Shown here: piece by piece, positions 18,020 to 27,393 of the stretch | Numbering within the stretch: position 1 is the stretch's first letter | How the letters are laid out: every line of letters begins with the position of its first letter | NCBI GenBank assembly: GCA_003164135.1 | Contig: PLSD01000076.1 | Span: 1 to 41,687, forward strand | DNA from: Acetobacteraceae bacterium | Lineage (GTDB): Bacteria; Pseudomonadota; Alphaproteobacteria; Acetobacterales; Acetobacteraceae | Direction of reading: 5' to 3' | Length of the DNA stretch: 41,687 nt | Notes under the pieces: generated by a model | Seen by the model: only the letters and a program-made list of their open reading frames with translations | Told to the model about the DNA's origin: nothing | The model's database searches: none | Translations under genes and position numbers: made by a program

Positions 18020-18059
18020 GGGGGCTAAGTAGGGCCAGGGGGCATCGGCCCCGCCGGTC

Positions 18060-20843
18060 TTAGGCAGCGGCGCGGCGTTTGGCCGGGGATAATGGCGTAG
18101 GATCGTCGGCGGACGGGCTCAGGGCCTCGAGCAATGCATTGCGAAGCTGGTTGAGTTTGCGCTCATTTTCCACCTTCATGCCGAACACGTCTTTCACGTA
18201 AAACACGTCCACCGCGCGCACGCCGTAGGTGGTCACGTGCGCCGAGGCGATCTGCAACCCCTGCTCGGAGATCGCCGAGGTCACGTCATGCAGCAGGCCC
18301 GGCCGGTCACGCCCATTAACCTCGATCACCGTATGCCGGTTGGAGGCGCGGTTATCCACCACCACGCGCGGCGGCACATGGATGGCGCGCATCCGCCCGG
18401 GAATCAGGCTGCGTGTCGCCTTGCGAATTTCGGAGGCCAGTTTCAACCGCCCGGAGAGCGCCTGTTCGATCAGCGATGACAACCGCGCCAACCGGTGCGG
18501 CGCATCATACGGCCCCCCGGCGGCGTCCTGAATCCAGAACGTATCCAGCGCCATGCCGTCGGTCAGCGTGTGAATCCGCGCATCCACAATCGAGGCCCCG
18601 GCAATCGCCAGCGCCCCGGCAATGCGGCTGAACAGCCCGGCATGGTCAGCGGTATAAACCACCACCTCGGTCACGGCGCGCGCCGGCAACGGCTCGGCAT
18701 GCACGGTCAACGGCGCATTGCGCAGCTTGGCATCACGGATCATCCGCGCGTGCCGCTCGATGCTCTCGGGGTCAAAACCAAGCCAGTAGGAAGGATACCC
18801 CAGCGAGAGAAACTCCTCGCGCACCAGCTCCGGCCAATCGCCCAGCAGGGAGGACACAACTTCCTTCACCCGGCTGATCCGCGCGTCGCGCTCGGTGGTG
18901 GAAAGCCCGCCCTCCAGCACTTCCGCCACGCGCGAATACAACTCGCGCAGCAGCGTCGCCTTCCAGCCATTCCAGACTTTCGGCGAAACCGCCCGCATGT
19001 CGGAAACCGTGAGAATCAGCAGCAGCCGCAGCCGCTCGGGGCTCTGAATGGTGTCCGCCAGGTCCAAAATGGTCTTCGGGTCATCAATATCGCGGGAAAA
19101 CGCTGTCTGCGTCAGCATCAAATGGTGCAGCACCAGCCAGGAGACCATTTCCGTCTCCTCGGCGGACAGCCCCAGCGCTGGCCCGACGTACAGTGCGATT
19201 TCGGCCCCCAGCACGGAGTGATCCCCGCCCCGCCCCTTGGCGATATCGTGCAGCATCAGCGCCACATACAGCGCCCGGCGCGACTGCACCTGATCAATCA
19301 GATCGCTGGCCACCGGGGCAATTTCCTTCAAATCCCCGGCCTCGATCGAGTTCAGAACGCGAATGGCATGCACCGTATGCACATCCACGGTGTACACGTG
19401 GTAGGTGTCAAACTGCATCTGCCCGACAATCCGCCGCCAATCCGGCAGATAACGCCCCAGCACACCGGTGTCGTTCAGCAGCCCCATCCAGCGCGCGGAA
19501 TCGCAAGTGCGTTCGTCGCCGCCGTGCTCGTCCTGGCCGCACAGCAGGTTCATGAACATCGCCGCGGCTTTTTTATCACCACGCAGATCCGCCCCCAGCG
19601 GCGCGGAGCGAATCAGCATACGCAACGCCAGCGGATGCAAATCCAGCCCCCGGTCGCGCGCGAATAGCAAAATGCGGAAAACACTGATCGGATCGGTCGC
19701 CGGGTCATGCCCCGGCGCAAATAATATCTTCCCGTCCGCCAGCACGAACCCCGCTTCCACCAGCGCCGAGTCGGTCTCCGCGGCAATCGCCGGCGGCCCC
19801 AAGGCCACCCGCACCAGTGCGGGCTCCAGCACGCCGGTCACCCGCGCCACCTCGCGCACCATCAGGAAGTAGTGGCGCATGAACCGCTCCACCCCGTCCT
19901 GCCTGCCGTGCCGTGTATAGCCCATGCGCGCGCCAACCACCGGCTGAAAGTCGAACGTCAAACGCTCTTCCGCCCGCCCGGCGACGTAATGCAGATGAAA
20001 CCGCACGGTCCACAGATATTCCCACGCCCGCTTGCACGAGCGCGCCTCGGTCGCGGTCAAAATCCCGCCACCAGGCGCGTCCTTGCCCACCAGTTCGGTC
20101 ATCGCAAAGGTGTTGAACACATAGCGCGCGAGCCAGTAGAGCGTCTGCAAATCACGCAGTCCGCCCTTGCCCTCTTTCACATTCGGCTCGACCATGAACG
20201 GCGTCTCGCCAAACCGCCGGTGCCGCGCCGTCCGCTCCGCCTGCTTGGCAAGTATATAGGCGCCAGGCCCATCCGCCGCGCAATCCGCGCGGAAAGCCTT
20301 CTGGAAATCCGCGAACAAAGCCCTATCGCCACTGAGACATCGCGCATCCAGCAGCGAGGTGCGGATGGTCACATCCCCCTTGGCCTCATTCAGGCAATCG
20401 GGGATGGAGCGCGTCGCATGTCCAACCTTCAAACCAAGGTCCCAGAGAAAATACAGGATAAACTCAACCGCCCGGTCCACCTTCTCCGAGGCTTTCCCCC
20501 CGGTGAGGAACAGCAAGTCGATATCCGAGAACGGCGCCAGCGTCGCGCGGCCATACCCGCCGGTGGCCGCCATCGCCAGACGGTCGCGTTCCTCCAACGG
20601 CAGCATCGCCAGCGCATACGCAAACAGCGCGTTAACCAGCTCGTCCATCAACCCGGCATTCAACCGCGCGGCCGCCAGCCCGTTCAGCTCATCGCTCTCA
20701 AAGCGCTGCTGCACATAGGTCTGGATACGGCCAAGCTGCCGGCGGAACCCGCCCAGGGCGATATCGCGTGGCGGCGGCTCGCCCACCGGCACAAGTTCAG
20801 CCAGGGCAGCGGCAATTTCGGGTTGTTTAGGGGTTGTCAACAT
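18060..20843 (-). CDS. glnD: Bifunctional uridylyltransferase/uridylyl-removing enzyme GlnD
   Basis: Nitrogen sensor that uridylylates PII proteins at low glutamine and removes UMP at high glutamine. About 927 residues. Domains in order: nucleotidyltransferase (ATGGYGRATLAPFSDIDLLF, around residues 90-112), a GlnD-specific helical part with NVKEGKGGLRDLQTLYWLAR, an HD phosphohydrolase domain (VHTVHAIRVL, LMLHDIAKGRGGDHS, LVLHHLM; about 470-600) and two C-terminal ACT domains (VVYTADHAGLFSRIAGAL and VNGRDRPGLLHDVTSAI) that sense glutamine. GTG at 20852 three codons upstream is an alternative start; neither has a clear ribosome site. Downstream of mutS on the same strand. Confidence 0.95.
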   Translation of the reverse strand: MLTTPKQPEIAAALAELVPVGEPPPRDIALGGFRRQLGRIQTYVQQRFESDELNGLAAARLNAGLMDELVNALFAYALAMLPLEERDRLAMAATGGYGRATLAPFSDIDLLFLTGGKASEKVDRAVEFILYFLWDLGLKVGHATRSIPDCLNEAKGDVTIRTSLLDARCLSGDRALFADFQKAFRADCAADGPGAYILAKQAERTARHRRFGETPFMVEPNVKEGKGGLRDLQTLYWLARYVFNTFAMTELVGKDAPGGGILTATEARSCKRAWEYLWTVRFHLHYVAGRAEERLTFDFQPVVGARMGYTRHGRQDGVERFMRHYFLMVREVARVTGVLEPALVRVALGPPAIAAETDSALVEAGFVLADGKILFAPGHDPATDPISVFRILLFARDRGLDLHPLALRMLIRSAPLGADLRGDKKAAAMFMNLLCGQDEHGGDERTCDSARWMGLLNDTGVLGRYLPDWRRIVGQMQFDTYHVYTVDVHTVHAIRVLNSIEAGDLKEIAPVASDLIDQVQSRRALYVALMLHDIAKGRGGDHSVLGAEIALYVGPALGLSAEETEMVSWLVLHHLMLTQTAFSRDIDDPKTILDLADTIQSPERLRLLLILTVSDMRAVSPKVWNGWKATLLRELYSRVAEVLEGGLSTTERDARISRVKEVVSSLLGDWPELVREEFLSLGYPSYWLGFDPESIERHARMIRDAKLRNAPLTVHAEPLPARAVTEVVVYTADHAGLFSRIAGALAIAGASIVDARIHTLTDGMALDTFWIQDAAGGPYDAPHRLARLSSLIEQALSGRLKLASEIRKATRSLIPGRMRAIHVPPRVVVDNRASNRHTVIEVNGRDRPGLLHDVTSAISEQGLQIASAHVTTYGVRAVDVFYVKDVFGMKVENERKLNQLRNALLEALSPSADDPTPLSPAKRRAAA

Positions 20844-20980
20844 ATCGTACACGCTAGATCAATCTACCGGATATGGGAAAGCGATGTTTTAACCTTTTGC
20901 CGCGATTTTTACGCAGGGCGGACTCCCGCACCTGATCTTCACCCATCGCCCATTCCGGTTGCCGGTGTTTCATACCCATG

Positions 20981-23599
20981 TCAGCTCACCTCTCCGGATT
21001 CGCCAGTCCCGCTCAAACGCTGGCGCAATGCATACAATGCTTCCAGCGCCTCGCGCGGACTCATGCAGTCCGGATCCAAAGCCTCAAGCTCCACCAGTAC
21101 TTCCTGCCGCGCATCCGGCTCCGCCTCAACAACATTGGCGAATAATGGCAGCGCCGAAGTTGCCGGAATATTACGTTCCGCCGCCTTCAACAGAATTTCC
21201 GCGCGTTTGGCTACGCCTTCAGGCACTCCGGCCAGCCGCGCCACATGCACGCCCCAACTCCTCTGCGCCGCCCCGCGGACCACCTCGTGCATAAACACAA
21301 CCTCGCCCTTAAATTCCTTAACCCGCATCGTATATGGGGTCAGCCGCGGCAAAGCCTCAGCCAATTGGAATAATTCATGAAAATGTGTGGCAAATATGGC
21401 GCGGCAGCGGTTGCTGTTATGCAGCGTCTCCAGCACGGCCTGCGCAATCGCCAGCCCGTCGCGCGTCCCCGTGCCGCGCCCGATCTCATCGACGATCACA
21501 AAACTCTTCGGCCCCGCCTGATGCAAAATCGCCGCCGTCTCAATCATCTCGACCATGAACGTCGAGCGCCCGCTGGCCAGATCATCCGCCGCCCCCACGC
21601 GTGAGAACAACCGGTCGACCAGCCCCAGCCGCATCGCCTCGGCTGGCACCGGCAACCCTGCCTGCGCCAAAATCACCGCCAGCGCGTTCTGCCGTAAGTA
21701 CGTGGATTTACCAGCCATGTTCGGCCCGGTGAGCAGCATCAATCGCTGCCCCGGCGCCAGATTGCAATGATTGGGAATAAATCCCACGCCCGGCGGCAAC
21801 GCCGCCTCCACCACCGGATGCCTACCGGATTTTATCTCGAATTCCTCATCATCCGAAAGCTCCGGGCAACAATACCGGTTCGTCGCGGAAAGAGCCGCCG
21901 CCGACTGCAACACATCCAGCAAAGCCAGCGCCTGCGCGCACGCGGCCAACGGTTCAGCCTGCGCCAAAACCTGCTTCACCAGCCACGCAAAAACAATTTT
22001 CTCCCGCACCCCCGCCTGCGCCGCCGCCTCGCTAATCCGCTGGTCCAGCGTCGAGAGTTCCGGATGCGTAAACCGCGCGCCATTCGCCATGCCCTGGCGC
22101 AGAATCAACTCAGGGTTTTCCCTTAACTTCTCCACCGCAACCGCAGGCACCTCAATCACGAATCCCAGCTGCGCATGGTGGCGAATTTTCAAAGAGGCAA
22201 CGCCATACCGCCGCGCCAGCTCGCTCTGGAATTCCGCAATCACCTGGCGCGTATTATCCCGCAACGCGCGCTGCGCATCGAGCTCCGGGTCAAACCCGGC
22301 GGCAATCGCCCCACCATCCTCCAACCGCAACGGCGCCGGCTCGGCCAGCGCACGCCCCAGCACCTCCGCCAGCCCCGGCACCGGGTCCAGCGCCAGCACC
22401 GCCTCGTCCAGCAATTTCACACCTTGCGGCACCAGCGGCCGCAGCCGCGCGGCGGTGTGCAAGCCGGCGGCAATTGCGGCCAAGTCACGCGGCGCCGCCC
22501 GTCCCAGCGCAATCCGCCCCAGCGCGCGCGACACATCCGGCGCACCGCGCAAAATCCCGCGTAAACCCTCCCCCTGGTTCGCATCCCGCAGCGCCAGCCA
22601 CGCGCTTTGGCGCTCCTGCAACACATCCAGCCGGTTCAACGGCGCCGCCAGCCACGCCGCCAGCAGCCGCGCGCCGGGCGCACTCACCGTGCGCTTCACC
22701 GCTGCCAGCAGGCTCCCCGCCTCGCCTCCACCCCGGCTGCTCAAAATCTCCAGGCTGGCGCGCGTCGCCGCATCCATCTCCAACTGCCCCGTCTCCCCGG
22801 CGGAAACCGGGTGGGAGAGCCTCGGCATCGCCCCCATCTGCGTCGCGGCAATATACGCCAACACCTGCACCGCCGCGCGCGCCTCGGCATCGGTGAACAC
22901 GCCAAACGCATCCAGGCTGGCGGCATTGAACATCTGCGCCAGTTCGCGCCGCGCTGCCGCGGCACCCGCCGGCGCCTGCATCGCCAGCCGCCCGGTCGCC
23001 ACCAGCCGCGCCGCATAGGGGCCAAGCTCCACAGCTTCGGTGCACAGAATCTCCGCCGGGTCCAACCGCCCCAGCACCGCCTGCAGCCCGGCCGCATCGG
23101 TCGCCTGCGTCTCAAACAACCCGGTGGAAATATCCGCCCAGGCCACGCCCAGCCGCCCGCCCTCGGGCACAATCGCCACCAGAAAATTCGCCCGCCCCGC
23201 CTCCAGCAGCGACTCCTCGGTCAGCGTGCCCGGCGTCACCAGCCGCACCACCGCACGGCTCAGCGGCCCTTTCGCCCCGCGCGCCTTCGCCGCCGCCGGG
23301 TCCTCCATCTGCTCCACAATCGCGACCCGGAACCCCCGGCGGATCAACCGCGCCAGATACATCTCCGCCTGGCTCATCGGCACGCCGCACATCGGCACCG
23401 GCTGCTCCTGGTGTTTTCCGCGCGCCGTCAACGCTATGTCCAACGCCGCCGAAGCCGCCTGCGCATCGGCAAAAAACAGCTCGTAGAAATCCCCCATGCG
23501 GAAAAACAGCAGTGCGTCCTCGTGTTCGGCCTTAATGGCGAACCACTGGGCCATCGCCGGAGAAGCACCTGTTGCATCGCTAGGAGTCATGGGCGGCAT
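20981..23599 (-). CDS. mutS: DNA mismatch repair ATPase MutS
   Basis: Recognises mispairs and small loops and recruits MutL. About 872 residues from ATG 23597-23599, or 869 from ATG 23588-23590; neither has a strong ribosome site, and longer versions overlap the upstream gene. Seen are the mismatch-contact Phe-X-Glu in FRMGDFYELFF (about residue 36), TARGKHQEQPVPMCGVP, the Walker A LLTGPNMAGKSTYLRQ (about residue 624), VGAADDLASGRSTFMVEM, Walker B VIVDEIGRGTGTRDGLAIA and FATHFHELFQL. All catalytic motifs are intact. It starts about 36 bp after the GGDEF-EAL gene. Confidence 0.95.
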   Translation of the reverse strand: MPPMTPSDATGASPAMAQWFAIKAEHEDALLFFRMGDFYELFFADAQAASAALDIALTARGKHQEQPVPMCGVPMSQAEMYLARLIRRGFRVAIVEQMEDPAAAKARGAKGPLSRAVVRLVTPGTLTEESLLEAGRANFLVAIVPEGGRLGVAWADISTGLFETQATDAAGLQAVLGRLDPAEILCTEAVELGPYAARLVATGRLAMQAPAGAAAARRELAQMFNAASLDAFGVFTDAEARAAVQVLAYIAATQMGAMPRLSHPVSAGETGQLEMDAATRASLEILSSRGGGEAGSLLAAVKRTVSAPGARLLAAWLAAPLNRLDVLQERQSAWLALRDANQGEGLRGILRGAPDVSRALGRIALGRAAPRDLAAIAAGLHTAARLRPLVPQGVKLLDEAVLALDPVPGLAEVLGRALAEPAPLRLEDGGAIAAGFDPELDAQRALRDNTRQVIAEFQSELARRYGVASLKIRHHAQLGFVIEVPAVAVEKLRENPELILRQGMANGARFTHPELSTLDQRISEAAAQAGVREKIVFAWLVKQVLAQAEPLAACAQALALLDVLQSAAALSATNRYCCPELSDDEEFEIKSGRHPVVEAALPPGVGFIPNHCNLAPGQRLMLLTGPNMAGKSTYLRQNALAVILAQAGLPVPAEAMRLGLVDRLFSRVGAADDLASGRSTFMVEMIETAAILHQAGPKSFVIVDEIGRGTGTRDGLAIAQAVLETLHNSNRCRAIFATHFHELFQLAEALPRLTPYTMRVKEFKGEVVFMHEVVRGAAQRSWGVHVARLAGVPEGVAKRAEILLKAAERNIPATSALPLFANVVEAEPDARQEVLVELEALDPDCMSPREALEALYALRQRLSGTGESGEVS

Positions 23600-23634
23600 T
23601 ATTGCCGGTTCTGTCCCCGCTTGCCAAATGGCAG

Positions 23635-26049
23635 CTACTGCGCCGCCGCGCGGCCAATCGGCTCCATCCGCCCCTGCCACTCATACAGCCGCGTATCGGC
23701 GGCCACGATCTGCGCGAACACCGCCGCCGCTACCGGGCGGCTGAACAAATACCCTTGCGCCTGCCCACAGCCATAGGAAGTAAGAATAGCCGCCTGCTGC
23801 GGCGTCTCCACCCCTTCAGCGGTCACTACCATGCTCATCCGCTCGGCCAGCCCGATAATCGCCAGGATGATCGAGGTATCATCCTTCTCATATCCAAGGT
23901 CACGGATGAACGAGCGGTCGATCTTTATCTTGTCGAACGGGAACCGCCGCAAATAGCTCAGCGAGGAATACCCGGTGCCAAAATCATCCAGCGCAATCCG
24001 CACACCCCGCCCATGCAGCTGCCACAACGCGTCCACCGTCTGGCTGCTGGTCTCCAGCATGGTCGTCTCGGTAATTTCCAGCTCCAGCCGCGCTGGCGCC
24101 AACCCCGCCTGTTCCAACGCGCGGTCGATAATTTCCACCAGCCCGTTATCGCGGAACTGCAACGGCGAAAGATTAACCGCGATCCCCACATGCTCGGGCC
24201 AGTTCGCCGCTTCCCGGCACGCCTGCCCCAGCACCCATTCGCCGATCTGCCCAATCAACCCGGCATCCTCGGCCAGGGTTATGAACTCGCCCGGCGGCAG
24301 CAGCCCGCGCTCAGGGTGCTGCCACCGCAGCAGCGCCTCGGCACCCACAATCCGGCCATCGGTCAAATCCACCAGCGGCTGGTATTCCAGCCGTAACTCA
24401 TCGCGCAGCACCGCCTTGCGCAGCGACGCCTGCAAGGCCCGCCGGTCCTGCAACCGCTCGTCCATCTCCACATCATACATCCGCCACACGCCGCGCCCCT
24501 CGGCCTTGGCACGGTACAGCGCGAGGTCGGCATTTTTCATCAGCCCGCTGGGGTTACGGCTGTCCTGCGGCGCCATGGTTATCCCGATGCTCATGCCAAT
24601 CTGCACCAGTTGGCCGTCAAAGTGATACGGCCGCGACACCCGCTCAATAATCCGCGACGCGATCACCCCCGCCTCCTGCGGATCGTCCGTCACCAGGATA
24701 ATGGCAAATTCATCACCCCCCAGCCTTGAGGCAATGTCGAACTCCCGGATACAGCCGCGTAACCGCTCCGCCACCGCCACCAGCACGCCATCACCCGTGG
24801 CATGGCCCAGCGTATCGTTAACATTTTTAAAATGGTCGAGATCGAGGCTGAGCAGCGCGATACCCGTCTGTGTGCAATTATCACATGCCTGGTGCAGCAC
24901 CTCGGAGAACAGCACCCGGTTGGGGAGCTTCGTCAAACTGTCGTGGCGGGCGAGAAACGCAATCTGCTCCTGCTGGCGCCGCTGCCCGGTAATATCGGAG
25001 CCAATGCCGTGATACCCGCTGAACCGGCCTGATTTATTGAGAATAGGCTTGCCGGTCAGCGACCAGTAGCGTTCCTCGCCATTAATCAGCACCGGCACCA
25101 CCAAATCGCGGAACGGCGAGCGATCGTCGATGATGCGCAACAGCTTGTCGATCGGCGAGCCCGGCCGATGATCGTAATTCATGATCTCGCCCAGCATGGC
25201 GCGCGGAAACTGCCCGCTGAATGTGTCCGCCGCCCGATGCGCCACCTGCGCCAGCCGCTGGCTCACCTGCTGCAATTCCAGCGCCGCATTGGTCTCCCAC
25301 AGCCAGTCGCTCGCACTTTCCTCAAAATCGCGCAGCAGCAGTTTGATAACCTGGCTGTTTTCCTCCAACCGGATGGCGCTGACGGCACGGTCGTTCAGCC
25401 GGCTGTTGATATAGAGGATACAGAACCCCGTCAGCCCCATGAAGGCGACCAGGTTGACCAGCGCAAACGGCTCAAAAGTGCTGGCAAAAAGACACGCAAG
25501 GCAAATGCCGATGCAAATCGGCGCCCAATAGGAGATCGCGCAGGAAATCGGCGAGACCATCACCGGCGTCGCCAGGCAGCCCACGAACACGCCGTACAGC
25601 AGGCTGAGCTGCCCCGCATTATGCTGCTGCGTGAGAATGAAAAACAGCGCCGACCATGCGACGCCCAGCACGGCGAGCAGCCGGGACATACTGGCAATAT
25701 AGGCCTTTGCATCCTTCCCGGCCGGTCGAACACGGCGTAGCCATCCGCGCGCGTGGCCCATAATGAACACATAGCAAACCACGACAGCCACAAACATCAA
25801 CTCACGGAGCGGCGCGTCCGGAGACCTGAAAAAATACACGAACAACAAGCCGATCTGGTTCAGTCCCAGCAGCGAGATCGCGGTGATGATGTAGCTAAAG
25901 TCAGACGCCTGATCGAGCAGGAGCCGTTCCGAGAGGTCGTCCGGCACCTGCGCGCCCGCGGCCAGCTTGCGGAAACTCCGGACAAACCCCGACCCGAGCA
26001 AAGAAGCCTCATGAAGCCAGTGGCTCCCTTTCTCCTTCACCGGTTGCAA
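23635..26049 (-). CDS. Membrane GGDEF-EAL protein (c-di-GMP turnover)
   Basis: About 804 residues. The N-terminal third has about five to six membrane helices (residues 50-220). A PAS-like segment follows (about 245-365, ending GYHGIGSDITGQRRQQEQ). The GGDEF domain keeps its active site as RLGGDEFAIIL with DLDHFKNVNDTLGH, and the EAL domain keeps AEALLRW, NLSPLQFRD, ITETTML, DDFGTGYSSLSYLRR, KIKIDRSFI and TAEGVET. Both cyclase and phosphodiesterase activity are therefore possible. The start is uncertain: TTG at 26049 follows TAGAGG, GTG lies at 26040, and an ATT codon at 26073 in frame sits five bases after a perfect GAGGAGG. Confidence 0.92.
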   Translation of the reverse strand: MQPVKEKGSHWLHEASLLGSGFVRSFRKLAAGAQVPDDLSERLLLDQASDFSYIITAISLLGLNQIGLLFVYFFRSPDAPLRELMFVAVVVCYVFIMGHARGWLRRVRPAGKDAKAYIASMSRLLAVLGVAWSALFFILTQQHNAGQLSLLYGVFVGCLATPVMVSPISCAISYWAPICIGICLACLFASTFEPFALVNLVAFMGLTGFCILYINSRLNDRAVSAIRLEENSQVIKLLLRDFEESASDWLWETNAALELQQVSQRLAQVAHRAADTFSGQFPRAMLGEIMNYDHRPGSPIDKLLRIIDDRSPFRDLVVPVLINGEERYWSLTGKPILNKSGRFSGYHGIGSDITGQRRQQEQIAFLARHDSLTKLPNRVLFSEVLHQACDNCTQTGIALLSLDLDHFKNVNDTLGHATGDGVLVAVAERLRGCIREFDIASRLGGDEFAIILVTDDPQEAGVIASRIIERVSRPYHFDGQLVQIGMSIGITMAPQDSRNPSGLMKNADLALYRAKAEGRGVWRMYDVEMDERLQDRRALQASLRKAVLRDELRLEYQPLVDLTDGRIVGAEALLRWQHPERGLLPPGEFITLAEDAGLIGQIGEWVLGQACREAANWPEHVGIAVNLSPLQFRDNGLVEIIDRALEQAGLAPARLELEITETTMLETSSQTVDALWQLHGRGVRIALDDFGTGYSSLSYLRRFPFDKIKIDRSFIRDLGYEKDDTSIILAIIGLAERMSMVVTAEGVETPQQAAILTSYGCGQAQGYLFSRPVAAAVFAQIVAADTRLYEWQGRMEPIGRAAAQ

Positions 26050-26656
26050 CTTCTGGCCTCTAATCGTGAAAATCCAATCCTCCTCGCGCCCGGATCAACC
26101 GTCACTCGCCCATCCACATAAGCACAACTTAACGTAACGCCTTTCTTAACAACGTGCTATCTTTAATTGGTTACGTACCCCCGCGCGCGCAAGTCACTCA
26201 CTCACCCGCCCCTTCCGACTCGCGGCCGCTTTTTTTGGCCACCAACCCGGCCAGACATGCCCTACGAACCTTCGGTCCCCCTGCGCGAGGCAACCAAACT
26301 CGCACATGCGCAGGCCTCACCGCCGGGCTCCCCCCCTCCGCGACGTCCAAATATCACGCAACACCGCGGTCGCTGACTAGAAATTTCTAAAAAATCACCC
26401 GCCAGCCGGCTTAGGCGCAAAAATTTCACTATACCTTCCGCGCTGCACCAATTTTCCCAATTAATCTAAACTATAATGTAAGCACAAATGGTTATCGCGC
26501 GTTATTAATGCGATTCCCACACAGTCAGATGGGTCCATTGAACACGCCAGCAAAAAATCATGCCTGTTACGTCACGAAAATGTGTTTTTCCTCTACATCT
26601 TGGGGCTGAATCAATTAATAATTCTTCTTGTTTGAGTTGCACAGAGGAGTATTTTA
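26050..26656. other. 607-bp divergent intergenic region between the GGDEF-EAL gene and the acyl synthase gene
   Basis: The right half is visibly richer in A and T than the flanking genes. It contains a 12-bp palindrome TAGAAATTTCTA (26378-26389), an exact TATAAT at 26472-26477 with no matching -35 box, and a clear ribosome site AGAGGAG just before the ATG at 26657. Small open frames in the left half (for example 26154-26390) have no ribosome site and no recognisable sequence. Its length suggests a long leader or regulatory region. Confidence 0.5.
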
Positions 26657-27391
26657 ATGAGTTCTTTACAAACAGCCACCACTAACTTCATCCGCGGCAA
26701 AGTCCGGCCGCAAATACAAACCTCCGGGCTAACCGCCCGCATGGCTCTTGATGACCAAACCAGAGCCGACGCTTACGCCGTCCGCCATGCCAGTTACCTC
26801 TCCGGCGGCTACATCGACCCGCAGCCCGGCGGCATCTTTTCCGACGCCGACGACCTCAAGCCGAACAGCCGCTCGATCGTCATCTACCAGTCGGGTCAAC
26901 CGGTCGCTTCCGTGCGGCTTTGCGTGCTGGACCAAACCCCCGGCCTGGTTGGCTGGGATGAAATCCCCGCCTCGCGTATCTTCCCTGAGGCCATGGCCGA
27001 ACTTGCCGCCAACGTGCCGCACGGCCGCCCCGCGAAACTAACCGAAATCAACCGTCTGGTGCGCCACCCGGACTACGCCACCAACTACCAGTTGGTGTTC
27101 GTATTATTCCGCTTCGTGTCCTATTGGCTCACCGAAGCCAACTCGGACATGATGGTCTCCTGCGTGCGACGCAACCACACGCCGTTCTACAAACGCATGC
27201 ACTTTGGCTATATCGACGGCCCGCGCCGCTACGCCGGCGTGAAATTCGAAACTAACCTCATGTCCTGCCCCGAAGACAATTTCGACCGCATCCGGTCTGA
27301 AATCCCCATCGTTGGCGCCGACCAAAAAACCACCGCCTCTTACGCCGGGCTGCTGCACGGCGAATCCGTCAACGTCTTCCTGGAGGGTTAA
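26657..27391 (+). CDS. FeeM/LuxI-like GNAT acyl synthase
   Basis: A 244-residue soluble protein of the autoinducer-synthase-like GNAT group, closest by eye to N-acyl amino acid synthases (FeeM type). Seen are YAVRHASYLSGGYIDP, the Asp-rich FSDADDLKPNSRSIVIY strand, GQPVASVRLCVLDQTP, LTEINRLVRHPDYATNY (Glu...Arg pair as in LuxI/FeeM folds) and RRNHTPFYKRMHFGYIDGP near the end. FeeM enzymes join an acyl-ACP fatty chain to an amino acid; LuxI uses S-adenosylmethionine. Which applies cannot be decided by eye. It has a strong AGAGGAG site and lies two bases before a methyltransferase gene, suggesting joint product formation. No LuxR-type receptor is nearby. Confidence 0.65.
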   Translation: MSSLQTATTNFIRGKVRPQIQTSGLTARMALDDQTRADAYAVRHASYLSGGYIDPQPGGIFSDADDLKPNSRSIVIYQSGQPVASVRLCVLDQTPGLVGWDEIPASRIFPEAMAELAANVPHGRPAKLTEINRLVRHPDYATNYQLVFVLFRFVSYWLTEANSDMMVSCVRRNHTPFYKRMHFGYIDGPRRYAGVKFETNLMSCPEDNFDRIRSEIPIVGADQKTTASYAGLLHGESVNVFLEG

Positions 27392-27393
27392 TC

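Noticed and set aside
19872..21380. 502-codon open frame antisense to glnD and mutS
   Set aside because: Covers two well-supported genes and has no recognisable motif.
23600..23680. Extended N terminus of mutS
   Set aside because: Overlaps the end of the GGDEF-EAL gene and does not resemble MutS, which starts shortly before MAQWFAIKAEH.
26075..26085. Five-codon leader peptide starting at TTG 26077 upstream of the GGDEF-EAL gene
   Set aside because: The ribosome site is only one base from that TTG, too close for initiation.
26154..26390. 78-codon open frame upstream of the acyl synthase gene
   Set aside because: No ribosome site, Pro/Arg/Thr-rich and unlike any family I recognise; treated as intergenic.
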